Made by a program: the position numbers and the translations under genes | Assembly: GCF_900141905.1 (NCBI RefSeq) | Contig: NZ_FQZF01000037.1 | Coordinates: forward strand, 1-44,494 | Reading direction: 5' to 3' | Origin: Muricoccus roseus | GTDB lineage: Bacteria > Pseudomonadota > Alphaproteobacteria > Acetobacterales > Acetobacteraceae | Length of the DNA: 44,494 nucleotides | Shown here: piece by piece, positions 32,052 to 39,659 of the stretch | Layout: each line of letters opens with the position of its first letter | Position numbering within the stretch: the stretch's first letter is position 1 | Notes under the pieces: model-generated | Seen by the model: only the letters and a program-made list of their open reading frames with translations | What the model was told of the DNA's origin: nothing | Database searches by the model: none

Positions 32052-33908
32052 TCACCGGCCATGATCATGCTTCTGGGTGGCCGGCGGCGCTGCCGGCCGT
32101 GCGAAGGCGGGAAAGTCGTAGAGCAACCGGAAGACCCGCTCCTCCGTCATGTCGCGCTGCTTGCGCCCGCCTTCGATCGCCTCCGAGACCCGCCCGATCG
32201 CTTCCCGCTCGCGACTGAGATTGGCATCGGCCTCCGGTAGTGGCTGCCGGCGTGGCTCGATCAGACGCGCAAGCGCGGCAACGCCATGCATCCACGGACT
32301 GAAGGATTCGGAAAGCAGGTAGCGGCTCGTGCGCATCGGGTGCAACCACTCGAGCGCGGCCGCCGTCCACGGATTGGAGGCCATGCGCACGAATGGACTG
32401 ACCATGGTCTTGTAGAATTGCTCGTTCACCTCCGACAAATGGCGAACCTGCTCGAATGCCGCCCGCGGCGTCTCGAACCGCAGATCCTCGACGCGCCGTT
32501 CTTCGAAGCGAACCGAGTATTCCGGCTTGTGGCAGTCGGGATTGCCTGTCGGATTGTCGATCTTCATTTCGTAGAGACCAGGAGCGAGGGTCTCGATCTC
32601 GCCGAGGCTTTCGAGGATCGCGCGATGTTCGAACCGCGCGACCTTGGCCGACACGAAAATGCCGAGATGGCCAGCATGCGGGTTCGTCAGATAAACGATG
32701 CGCTGGCCGGCTGCCTTGAGATCGCCAGTGTCCTTGTACACTGCCGGGATCCAACCAAGCGCCTGGTGCGGGGGGGTGATATTGTCGCCGTAAGACGCGA
32801 AGATCACCAGCGGATTGCGAATGCGCCGAAGGTCGGCGACGCAACCATCGCAGATCCGCATCTTGCCCTCCTCAAGGCGATTGCCGATGAAGAGGTTCTC
32901 GACGATGGCGACGATCTCTTCGCGGCTGAGGAAATAGAAGCCATTCCACCACCGCTCGAATTCGAGGAAGCGCTCTCGCTCCGTGTCGACATGCATGAAC
33001 AGGTTGGCGTATTTCTCCCAGACGGCTTCGGGCTGAAGGTTCTCGAAATTGAGGGCGAGCCACGCACCGTCCAGGCGGCCGTCGTTGAGATCGGCGAGAA
33101 GATGGGTAGCCCAGACGCCGCCAAGCATCCCACCGGCGATCCGCATCGGATTGACGCCTGATTCTCCGGCCCAATAGGAGAGTGGAGAGCCGTTGAGCAC
33201 GGCTGGCCCGACCAAGCCTTCGCAATCCGCCGAGAGCAAGGTGATCGCCCAGCCCGCCTGACAGTTGCCATAGAGCACGGGAGGCTTGCCGGGGTGGCGT
33301 TTGACCACGTCGTCGACGAAACGTCCGAGCGCATGCAGCACATCGGCCAGGGTCTGGCCCGCGCAGGGTTCAGGAAAGAAGGAAACGAAATAGACCGGAT
33401 AGCCTTCGTGCATGGCCATCCCAACCTCGGAGTCGTGTTTGAAGCCGCCGATGCCGGGCCCATGGCCCGCTCGAGGGTCGACGATGACGACGGGTGGCTT
33501 CGCCGGATCGACGCAATCCTCGATACAATCGTCGCCGATCCGGGTGATCCGCAGCAGGGCGTAGTTGACGGGTCGTTCGAAACGGCGGGCATCGACCAGC
33601 GTCTCATAGTCGAAGTCGAGAAGCGGCGGTTTTCCAGCCCGCTCATGCGCGATCATGTTGTTGGCACGCCGACGGAGCGTATCCCAGAACAGAATCGACC
33701 GTTCGAAGAGATCCCGCTGATAGGCCAAGGGATCACGCACGATCTCTAGCGCGGGAGCTGGATGCGCCTCCCCGGCCGGTTTCACGTTATTCGCCATAGC
33801 GGCAGCCGCAATACGCCGTTGAACAGACAATTGCCGGCGCGGCGAAATCTTCGGCTGGTCGACCAGAGGGGAATCCGATTTCGCTTCCGGCATCACCATC
33901 TCCATCAT
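32052..33908 (-). CDS. DUF3141 protein, PHA-synthase-like alpha/beta hydrolase
   Basis: A 618-residue protein related to PHA synthases but distinct from PhaC. It has a synthase-like nucleophile box YGNCQAGWA (Cys216 in place of GYCLGG), an acid region FASYGDNITPPHQALGW and a base region NPHAGHLGIF. The long C-terminal helical part (from about 420, with FEERRVEDLRF, SEVNEQFYKTMVSPFVRMAS) is characteristic of DUF3141. It may polymerise, depolymerise or bind hydroxyacyl thioesters; the activity is not established to my knowledge. Several starts are possible (33908, 33905, 33899, 33893). It sits between phasin and maoC-pta on the same strand, so a granule-linked function is likely. Confidence 0.82.
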   Translation of the reverse strand: MMEMVMPEAKSDSPLVDQPKISPRRQLSVQRRIAAAAMANNVKPAGEAHPAPALEIVRDPLAYQRDLFERSILFWDTLRRRANNMIAHERAGKPPLLDFDYETLVDARRFERPVNYALLRITRIGDDCIEDCVDPAKPPVVIVDPRAGHGPGIGGFKHDSEVGMAMHEGYPVYFVSFFPEPCAGQTLADVLHALGRFVDDVVKRHPGKPPVLYGNCQAGWAITLLSADCEGLVGPAVLNGSPLSYWAGESGVNPMRIAGGMLGGVWATHLLADLNDGRLDGAWLALNFENLQPEAVWEKYANLFMHVDTERERFLEFERWWNGFYFLSREEIVAIVENLFIGNRLEEGKMRICDGCVADLRRIRNPLVIFASYGDNITPPHQALGWIPAVYKDTGDLKAAGQRIVYLTNPHAGHLGIFVSAKVARFEHRAILESLGEIETLAPGLYEMKIDNPTGNPDCHKPEYSVRFEERRVEDLRFETPRAAFEQVRHLSEVNEQFYKTMVSPFVRMASNPWTAAALEWLHPMRTSRYLLSESFSPWMHGVAALARLIEPRRQPLPEADANLSREREAIGRVSEAIEGGRKQRDMTEERVFRLLYDFPAFARPAAPPATQKHDHGR

Positions 33909-34020
33909 CTAATCTTCACGGCGGAGAAGCTGAACATCGGGCCCAAGACCAAGGCGACGTACCAGCTGCATGCAAAGCTCTCGATCAGGCCCGGCGAGAA
34001 ACTCTGCCGCCGGTATGCGG

Positions 34021-34458
34021 CTACGAGCCCTTGACGTTGCGTTCGACGTCAGTGCCCGTGTTTGCGTGCTTTCGAATTTCTCCGGCCGTCTCGCGTGCCA
34101 TGGTTGCGCAGCATTGCTGGATCTTCTCCGAGAGTTCGAGCCAAGCCTTCGTCTGCAGCGATGCTTCCTTCAGAACGACCGCCACGACGTTCGACTCCGC
34201 AGCAATCAGGTCCTGCGGTTGCCGGCACTGGACGAACTCCAGGAGCGAGCGTCCGATCCGCTCATTGGCCCCGAGGAGAGCGCTCACCTGAGCGCCGTAC
34301 GTATCGCCATAGGCCTTCTGCAGATCTGACGTGAAAACCTGGAGCCGCTTGAACTGACCATCGACCGTACCGGCCCGGTTCACATCGGATAGCCTCCACC
34401 AAGCGAACACGGCGTTCATGTGATCCAAGCCAGTTGGTGCTTCATTCCTGCTTGTCAT
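34021..34458 (-). CDS. Phasin-like protein (copy 2)
   Basis: A 145-residue, mostly helical protein with no signal or membrane segment. FKRLQVFTSDLQKAYGDTYG, LLGANERIGRSLLEFVQCRQ PQDL, and LKEASLQTKAWLELSEKIQQ fit the phasin_2-type pattern (a helix pair with an intervening RxPQDL-like turn). Phasins coat PHB granules. AGGGAT lies 8 bases before the ATG at 34458. It is between phaA and the DUF3141 gene in the same direction. It shows little obvious similarity to the phasin at 10841-11149, so the two were probably acquired separately. Confidence 0.72.
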   Translation of the reverse strand: MTSRNEAPTGLDHMNAVFAWWRLSDVNRAGTVDGQFKRLQVFTSDLQKAYGDTYGAQVSALLGANERIGRSLLEFVQCRQPQDLIAAESNVVAVVLKEASLQTKAWLELSEKIQQCCATMARETAGEIRKHANTGTDVERNVKGS

Positions 34459-34543
34459 TGTTTATCCCTCATCATTTCTGTTGCAGACTTCAGAAGCTCA
34501 CCTGCAGCTTTCTCGCTGCGAGAGGGCTCTACTTTTGCCGCGG

Positions 34544-35731
34544 TTAGTTGACGGCCTCGATCGCCAAGGCGATCCCCTGGCCGCCGCCGATGCAAAGCGT
34601 CACCAACCCGCGGCGAACGCCGTCCCTCCGCATGGAGTGAAGCAGCCGGGTTGTCAGGACAGCTCCTGTCGCGCCAATCGGGTGGCCATGTGCGATGGCG
34701 CCGCCCTCGACATTGACGATCTCCTCTGGAAGCCCGAGCTCTCCGATGACGGCGAGGACGATCGCCGCGAACGCTTCATTGATCTCCACGCGCTCGACGT
34801 CGCCAAGCTTCCAGCCAGCGCGGTCCAAGGCCTGCCGAACCGCGGGAACCGGCCCAAGCCCGAACAAGCCCGGCTCAACCGCGCCGACCCCGAACGCGAC
34901 AAGGCGAGCCATCGGCGTCAGGCCGTGCTTCTCGGCCCAGCGCACATCCGCGACGATCATGCCCGCGGCGCCGCTGTTGAGGCCAGGCGCATTGCCGGCG
35001 GTGATTGTTCCATCCTTGCGAAAGGCAGGCTTCAGCTTGGCAAGCGTCTCCAGCGTTGCGTCCGGACGGTTGTGCTCATCCTTGTCGAAGACCGTCGGCC
35101 CCTTGCGGCCGGGGATCTCGATGGGCGCAATCTCGGTATTGAACTTGCCGGCCGCCTGTGCCGCGCCAAAGCGCTGCTGCGTCCGCTCCGCCCAGCGGTC
35201 CTGCGCCTCGCGCGTCACCTGAAACTTGCTGACGAGATCCTCGGTCACCAAGCCGGAGTGGTGATCGGAAAAGGCGTCGTTGAGGCCATCGCGCAGCATG
35301 CTGTCGTAGATCTGGGCGTCACCCATGCGGTAGCCCCACCGTCCGCCGGCCATCAGGTACGGCGATTGGTCCATGTTCTCCATGCCGCCGGCGATGGCGC
35401 TTTCGGCAAGGCCGAGCATGATCTCTTGGGCGGCGGTCGCGATCGCCTGAGCACCCGAGCCACACACCCGGTTGATGGTCATTGCCGGAACACTGACGGG
35501 AACGCCCGCCTTGATCGCCGCCTGCCGCGCCGGGTTCATCTTGGCGCCGGCCTGGACGACCTGACCCATCACCACAGTGCCGATCGCGCCATCTGCGATC
35601 TTCGCACGCGACAGTATCTCCTTGATGACCACGGCCCCGAGATCAGGCGCAGCTATGTCCTTCAGCGTTCCACCATACGTGCCGATGGCTGTTCGCACCG
35701 GGATGCAGAGCACGACGCTCGACGGTGTCAT
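34544..35731 (-). CDS. phaA: Acetyl-CoA acetyltransferase (beta-ketothiolase)
   Basis: A 395-residue biosynthetic thiolase condensing two acetyl-CoA to acetoacetyl-CoA. The acyl-accepting Cys90 lies in NRVCGSGAQA, His350 in GGAIAHGHPIGATGA and Cys380 in CIGGGQGIAL; VEINEAFA is also present. Length and motifs match PhaA/AtoB. AAGGAC precedes the ATG at 35731. It follows phaB by 27 bp, and the pair lies downstream of an ECF sigma gene on the same strand. This is the only thiolase in the window, so it must serve both PHB pathways if it is used locally. Confidence 0.94.
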   Translation of the reverse strand: MTPSSVVLCIPVRTAIGTYGGTLKDIAAPDLGAVVIKEILSRAKIADGAIGTVVMGQVVQAGAKMNPARQAAIKAGVPVSVPAMTINRVCGSGAQAIATAAQEIMLGLAESAIAGGMENMDQSPYLMAGGRWGYRMGDAQIYDSMLRDGLNDAFSDHHSGLVTEDLVSKFQVTREAQDRWAERTQQRFGAAQAAGKFNTEIAPIEIPGRKGPTVFDKDEHNRPDATLETLAKLKPAFRKDGTITAGNAPGLNSGAAGMIVADVRWAEKHGLTPMARLVAFGVGAVEPGLFGLGPVPAVRQALDRAGWKLGDVERVEINEAFAAIVLAVIGELGLPEEIVNVEGGAIAHGHPIGATGAVLTTRLLHSMRRDGVRRGLVTLCIGGGQGIALAIEAVN

Positions 35732-35758
35732 GTGGATGTCCTTTCGATTTCCGGTCCG

Positions 35759-36511
35759 CTACGCCATGTACTGACCGCCATTGGCGGTGATCGTCGAGCC
35801 AGTGATGAACGTGGCCTCTTCACTCGCCAGGAACTGGACGATGCGCGCGACCTCATCGGCTTCGCCCAAACGCCCGACGGGGATTTGTCCCTCGATCGTT
35901 GCGAGAACATCCTTGGACATGGCACCGACCATATCCGTCGCGATATAGCCGGGCGCGACCGCGTTCACGGTGATGCCCTTCGATGCCGTCTCGAGTGCGA
36001 GCGCTTTGGTGAACCCAATGACGCCAGCCTTTGCGGCTGCGTAGTTGGTCTGACCACGCTGCCCCTTCTGACCATTGATCGAGGAAATATTGACGATCCG
36101 GCCGAGCCCGCGATTACGCATGGCACCGATGACCGCACGGCACATGTTGAAGCAGGAGGTGAGGTCGGTTGCGATAACCTCGCACCACTGGGCAGGGGTC
36201 ATCTTGTGCAGCATGGCATCGCGCGTGATGCCGGCATTGTTGACGAGGATCTCCACCGGTCCGCCGAGATCTTTCGCCACGCGGCTCACGCCTTCCTGGC
36301 AGGCGTCAAAGTCGGCAACATCCCATTTGTAGACTGGGATGCCGGTCTCGCGGGAGAAGGCGTCGGCCGCCGCCGCATTGTTGTGGTAGACGGCCGCAAC
36401 CGCGTATCCGCCTTCTTTGAAGCGGCGCGCAATCGCGGCGCCGATCCCTCGCGTGCCGCCGGTGATGATCGCCACGCGCTTGGCGAGGTCTTTCGCATCC
36501 ATGGTGCTCAT
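35759..36511 (-). CDS. phaB: Acetoacetyl-CoA reductase (copy 2)
   Basis: A 250-residue PhaB. TGGTRGIGAAIA, NNAGITRDAMLHKMTPAQW, the NISSINGQKGQRGQTNY block with the catalytic Ser and Tyr, AAKAG and TGSTITANGGQYMA. It is highly similar along its length to the copy at 1287-2012 (shared WDVxDFDAC, NNAGITRD, SINGQKGQ). The start overlaps the sigma-factor stop as ATGA (36508-36511); a second ATG is at 36502. Reduces acetoacetyl-CoA with NADPH to the R-isomer used by PhaC or MaoC. Confidence 0.94.
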   Translation of the reverse strand: MSTMDAKDLAKRVAIITGGTRGIGAAIARRFKEGGYAVAAVYHNNAAAADAFSRETGIPVYKWDVADFDACQEGVSRVAKDLGGPVEILVNNAGITRDAMLHKMTPAQWCEVIATDLTSCFNMCRAVIGAMRNRGLGRIVNISSINGQKGQRGQTNYAAAKAGVIGFTKALALETASKGITVNAVAPGYIATDMVGAMSKDVLATIEGQIPVGRLGEADEVARIVQFLASEEATFITGSTITANGGQYMA

Positions 36512-37188
36512 CCGTTCTGAGGCGGCTTCTTGGTTTCGTCAGTGAAGCTTCGAGCGAGCTGGCGAATGCGCTCGGCCTCGTCGCACCGACAATCGAGAAA
36601 GCCGTGGACCGGACAGGTCAGGCACATTTCCTCGAGCCTCTTGCGGAGCGCTTGCCGCCCTCGGTGAAGCCGGACCGCGATGTTGTTGAGCGTCGTGCCG
36701 AGGCTGGCGGCGATCCGGTCACGGGGCTCGCCGAGGATGTCGGAACGCCAGAGGACATCGGCATATTCAGGCTTGAGGGTCGGCAGCAGCTTATGGAGGC
36801 AGTTGCAGACAGCCTCGTCGGTTTCCCGATCTGGCTCGATCGCCAGGTTCTCCACAGCGGTCTGTTCCATGTTGACCTCCCGGCGGCGGCGTCTGATGAC
36901 ACGGCGCTGGTGATCGACGAGGGTTGTCGCGAGTATGCGCCCGAGCCATCCGCGAACCGTGCGGACATCCCGCAATTGCCAGGCACGTTCGAGCGCCCGA
37001 AGCGAGAAGTGCTGCAGGAGTTCTTCGGCCTCGTCTCGGCTGCCCAATCGGTGACGCAGAAAAGCAAGGAATTCCTCCCGCGCCTCGACAAGCGCACGTC
37101 GCACAGCGGCGTCCGCTGGCTTCGCGGCCCTTTGTCCTTCCGCATCATCTTCCGAATGCTGGTCATCGGCCCCGCGCCTTTTCGTCAT
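36508..37188 (-). CDS. ECF-type RNA polymerase sigma factor with Cys-rich C-terminus
   Basis: A 226-residue sigma factor. Region 2 includes FLAFLRHRLGSRDEAEELLQ and VRGWLGRILATTLVDHQRR; region 4 includes LPTLKPEYADVLWRSDILGE, DRIAASLGTTLNNIAVRLHR, GRQALRKRLEEMC. After region 4 is a tail CLTCPVHGFLDCRCDEAERI with Cys/His that could bind zinc or sense redox. I chose the ATG at 37188; the frame is open to 37260. It overlaps phaB by ATGA, so it is transcribed ahead of phaBA. No separate anti-sigma gene is adjacent, so the Cys tail may supply the regulation. Low-complexity Arg (RRRRRE) lies between regions 2 and 4. Confidence 0.85.
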   Translation of the reverse strand: MTKRRGADDQHSEDDAEGQRAAKPADAAVRRALVEAREEFLAFLRHRLGSRDEAEELLQHFSLRALERAWQLRDVRTVRGWLGRILATTLVDHQRRVIRRRRREVNMEQTAVENLAIEPDRETDEAVCNCLHKLLPTLKPEYADVLWRSDILGEPRDRIAASLGTTLNNIAVRLHRGRQALRKRLEEMCLTCPVHGFLDCRCDEAERIRQLARSFTDETKKPPQNG

Positions 37189-37301
37189 TGTCCAGCCGGC
37201 TCTTCCAAGATCGAGACCCCGTCTGGAAATGCCGCGAACAGCAAGGGCCTCTGACAGCACCAGACCGGATTGAACCTACGGTCCCGTACCGCCTGCGTTC
37301 T

Positions 37302-37315
37302 TTAACGCAGATCAA
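37302..37315. promoter_or_regulatory. Crp/Fnr-type dyad upstream of the cyclopropane synthase gene
   Basis: TTAACgcagATCAA, the same TTAAC-N4-ATCAA form as at 21229 and 25948 (those read on the minus strand). It is 134 bp before the cfa start at 37449 and 114 bp before the ECF start (minus strand). Confidence 0.45.
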
Positions 37316-37448
37316 GCTTCTCTCTGCGGCGCAGCGTTATGAATTGGATGACGGTGCTCAAGACCTGCCAGCGGAGAACTGTCGTCCTGATGGCATTGCG
37401 CCATGCAACAAGCCCCTGACCATATCTGAGACAGGCAATTCTGAAGAT

Positions 37449-38819
37449 ATGACCAATGACCGTGGGACAGAGCGGATGATGATGCTAGCCGTCAACGATG
37501 ACCCTGAGGCAGCGCCGCTGTCTGATCCCGGCCCGCGCAGAGCGTTGGACGCGTCGCCTCTGGCCACATGGACAAGCTCTCGGTCAAGCGGGAGCATGCT
37601 TCTTCTGCGGAATCTCTTTCGTCGGATCATCCGCAAAGGTTCTCTAACTATCATCGGCCCCGGCGGCGAAATCCACGACGTCGGGCGCGGCCTGCCATCC
37701 GTCACCATCCGGATCACCAATCAGGCCACTGTCCGGCGGCTATTCGTCAATCCTGATCTGGCGGTCGGCGAGGCCTATATGGATGGCTCGATCATCATCG
37801 AGGGCGGCGAGATCTACAGTTTTCTGGAGCTCTGCCTCGCCAATCTCGGTTGGGGATACGGACATTGGGTAAGGCGTGGACAAGCCGTCCTGCGTCGACT
37901 GGGGCGCCGTGTGTCGCAATATAATCCCGTGACCAAGGCGCGCGCGAACGTGGCGCATCACTATGATCTGTCGGATGCACTGTATACTCTTTTCCTCGAT
38001 TCCGATCGTCAGTATTCGTGTGCCTATTATACTTCACTAGACGACTCAATTGAGCAAGCCCAGGCACAGAAGAAGCGACATCTCACGACCAAGCTTCTCC
38101 TTCGTCCTGGTCTGAAAGTCCTTGATATCGGGTCTGGTTGGGGAGGTCTGGCGCTTCACATGGCGCAAACCGCCAGCGTCGACGTAACCGGGGTAACTCT
38201 ATCGACCGAGCAGCATGCCTATGCCGAGCGTCGCGCTGATGAGGTTGGTCTTGCCGATCACGTACGGTTCCTGTTGCAGGATTATCGGCAGGTGACCGGT
38301 CGATACAACCGCATCGTCTCGGTCGGCATGTTCGAACATGTCGGGATCGGTCACTACCGCGAATATTTTCAGAAGATCCGCAACTTGCTTACCGACGATG
38401 GCGTGGCGCTCCTCCACACGATCGGCTCTGCCGAGGGGCCCAGCGGCGCCAATCCGTGGATCCATAAATACATCTTTCCAGGCGGATACACCCCGGCGCT
38501 CTCGGAAATCGTGCCGGTCATCGAACGGGCTGGCCTCTACATCACCGACGTCGAAGTTCTTCGCCTACACTATGCTGAGACCCTCAAGGCGTGGCGGCTT
38601 CGCTTTGCCGAAAATCGTCAAAGTGCCGCCGCACTCTATGATGAACGGTTCTGCCGAATGTGGGAATTCTACTTGGCGGGGTGCGAGGCCGCCTTTCGGC
38701 ACGCGGGCCTCGTCGTGTTCCAAATCCAGCTGAGCAAACGCGTGGATACTGTACCCCTGATACGCGATTACATCACCGACTGGGAGTCCCAAGACAGCCG
38801 GCAAGCCGACGCGTCGTGA
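37449..38819 (+). CDS. cfa: Cyclopropane-fatty-acyl-phospholipid synthase
   Basis: A 456-residue SAM-dependent enzyme that adds a methylene bridge to unsaturated phospholipid acyl chains. The N-terminal domain includes VNPDLAVGEAYMDGSIIIEG; the methyltransferase core has VAHHYDLSDALYTLFLDSDR, YSCAYYTS, LKVLDIGSGWGGLALHMAQ, GVTLSTEQHAYA, SVGMFEHVG and GGYTPALSEI, all CFA synthase hallmarks. Possible starts are 37449, 37476-37482 and 37596; homologues usually begin near MLLLRNLFRRIIRKGSLT (37596), so the first 49 residues may not be translated. Codon use looks less GC-rich than in the PHB region. Membrane cyclopropanation typically accompanies acid, solvent or stationary stress. Confidence 0.92.
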   Translation: MTNDRGTERMMMLAVNDDPEAAPLSDPGPRRALDASPLATWTSSRSSGSMLLLRNLFRRIIRKGSLTIIGPGGEIHDVGRGLPSVTIRITNQATVRRLFVNPDLAVGEAYMDGSIIIEGGEIYSFLELCLANLGWGYGHWVRRGQAVLRRLGRRVSQYNPVTKARANVAHHYDLSDALYTLFLDSDRQYSCAYYTSLDDSIEQAQAQKKRHLTTKLLLRPGLKVLDIGSGWGGLALHMAQTASVDVTGVTLSTEQHAYAERRADEVGLADHVRFLLQDYRQVTGRYNRIVSVGMFEHVGIGHYREYFQKIRNLLTDDGVALLHTIGSAEGPSGANPWIHKYIFPGGYTPALSEIVPVIERAGLYITDVEVLRLHYAETLKAWRLRFAENRQSAAALYDERFCRMWEFYLAGCEAAFRHAGLVVFQIQLSKRVDTVPLIRDYITDWESQDSRQADAS

Positions 38820-39018
38820 CCGCTCGGCGGCTCCCGGGCCTTCAAAAAAGCACCGTGCGGCAATTACCCGACTGCGCCGCGACGTCTTCGATCGATGTTC
38901 GCTGCGATTTTCCCCAGTCCACCGCGAAGCGCGAGGACGGGTGGCGATCTGTAACCTACCTCAAAGCGCTCACCACGATTTGAGCGATCCTGGGTGTCTC
39001 AACCGACAGGAGGCAGGC

Positions 39019-39387
39019 ATGAATTGGTTCTCCCAGAACTGGATATGGATCGCACTTGCCGTCGGCGCATTCTTCTTCATGACCCGCATGGGCGGCTGCG
39101 GCATGGGCTGGTCCATGCGACACAGCCACGGAAGCGGGCACGACGCTGCAGCATCGGACACTGGAACAAGCCCTCGAACGGCTTTTGATCCAGTGAGCAA
39201 GCATTCCGTTGACGGTACATCGATCTCTTCCGTCTATCGGGACCGCGCCTACTATTTCGAGAATCGCGAAAACCGTGAGGCGTTCGAGGCTGCTCCCGAA
39301 AAATATCTGGTAGGGATGGCGGCGGGCCAAGCGATCGATGACCATCGCGGCGACGATCATCGGCAGCGCCACCGACATGGATGCTAG
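39019..39387 (+). CDS. YHS-domain membrane-anchored protein
   Basis: A 122-residue protein. An N-terminal membrane segment (WIWIALAVGAFFFMTRMGG) is followed by a Gly/Met/His-rich linker (CGMGWSMRHSHGSGH), then a YHS-like domain: FDPVSKHSVDGTSISSVYRD, RAYYFENRENREAFEAAPEK YL. Most YHS metal domains have DPVCGM; here the Cys is Ser (DPVSKH), so metal binding may be altered. The tail is His/Arg-rich (DDHRGDDHRQRHRHGC). AGGAGG precedes the ATG at 39019. It is upstream of a cation ATPase in the same direction, separated by 272 bp with no other gene seen. YHS domains are common partners of P1B copper ATPases. Confidence 0.8.
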   Translation: MNWFSQNWIWIALAVGAFFFMTRMGGCGMGWSMRHSHGSGHDAAASDTGTSPRTAFDPVSKHSVDGTSISSVYRDRAYYFENRENREAFEAAPEKYLVGMAAGQAIDDHRGDDHRQRHRHGC

Positions 39388-39659
39388 GATGAAGGTCTTG
39401 GCCCGTTCGGCTTGGTCCCAGCACGGGTACGATCGAGAATCGGACGTTCGATGAAATTCGGATCGGCCTGACATCAGCCGCCTCGAACGGCAGCCTGGAC
39501 GCGGGTGATCGGAGGCCACGCCGCCTGCTGGCCATCGCTCCCGTTCGGACGATGGTCGGCTGCCGATAACTGCAGCTACCTCTCATCATACCAGCCGAAG
39601 TTCGATCCTTCGCTGTCAACGCCGCGGCGGCATCCCGGCACCTCGAGGAGACAGGCATC

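Noticed and set aside
34481-36520. 679-residue plus-strand open frame opposite phaA and phaB
   Set aside because: Spans two genes with clear motifs on the minus strand and has Asp/His/Arg-rich shadow composition.
37272-37299. GAAC...CGTT resembling an EcfG-type promoter upstream of cfa
   Set aside because: The spacing between elements is 20 bp instead of 16-17, and the -35 lacks the preceding G.
38956-39519. 187-residue minus-strand frame with a hydrophobic stretch (FILASMSVALPMIVAAMVID)
   Set aside because: It lies opposite the YHS gene, which has a strong ribosome site; the rest of the frame has no domain.
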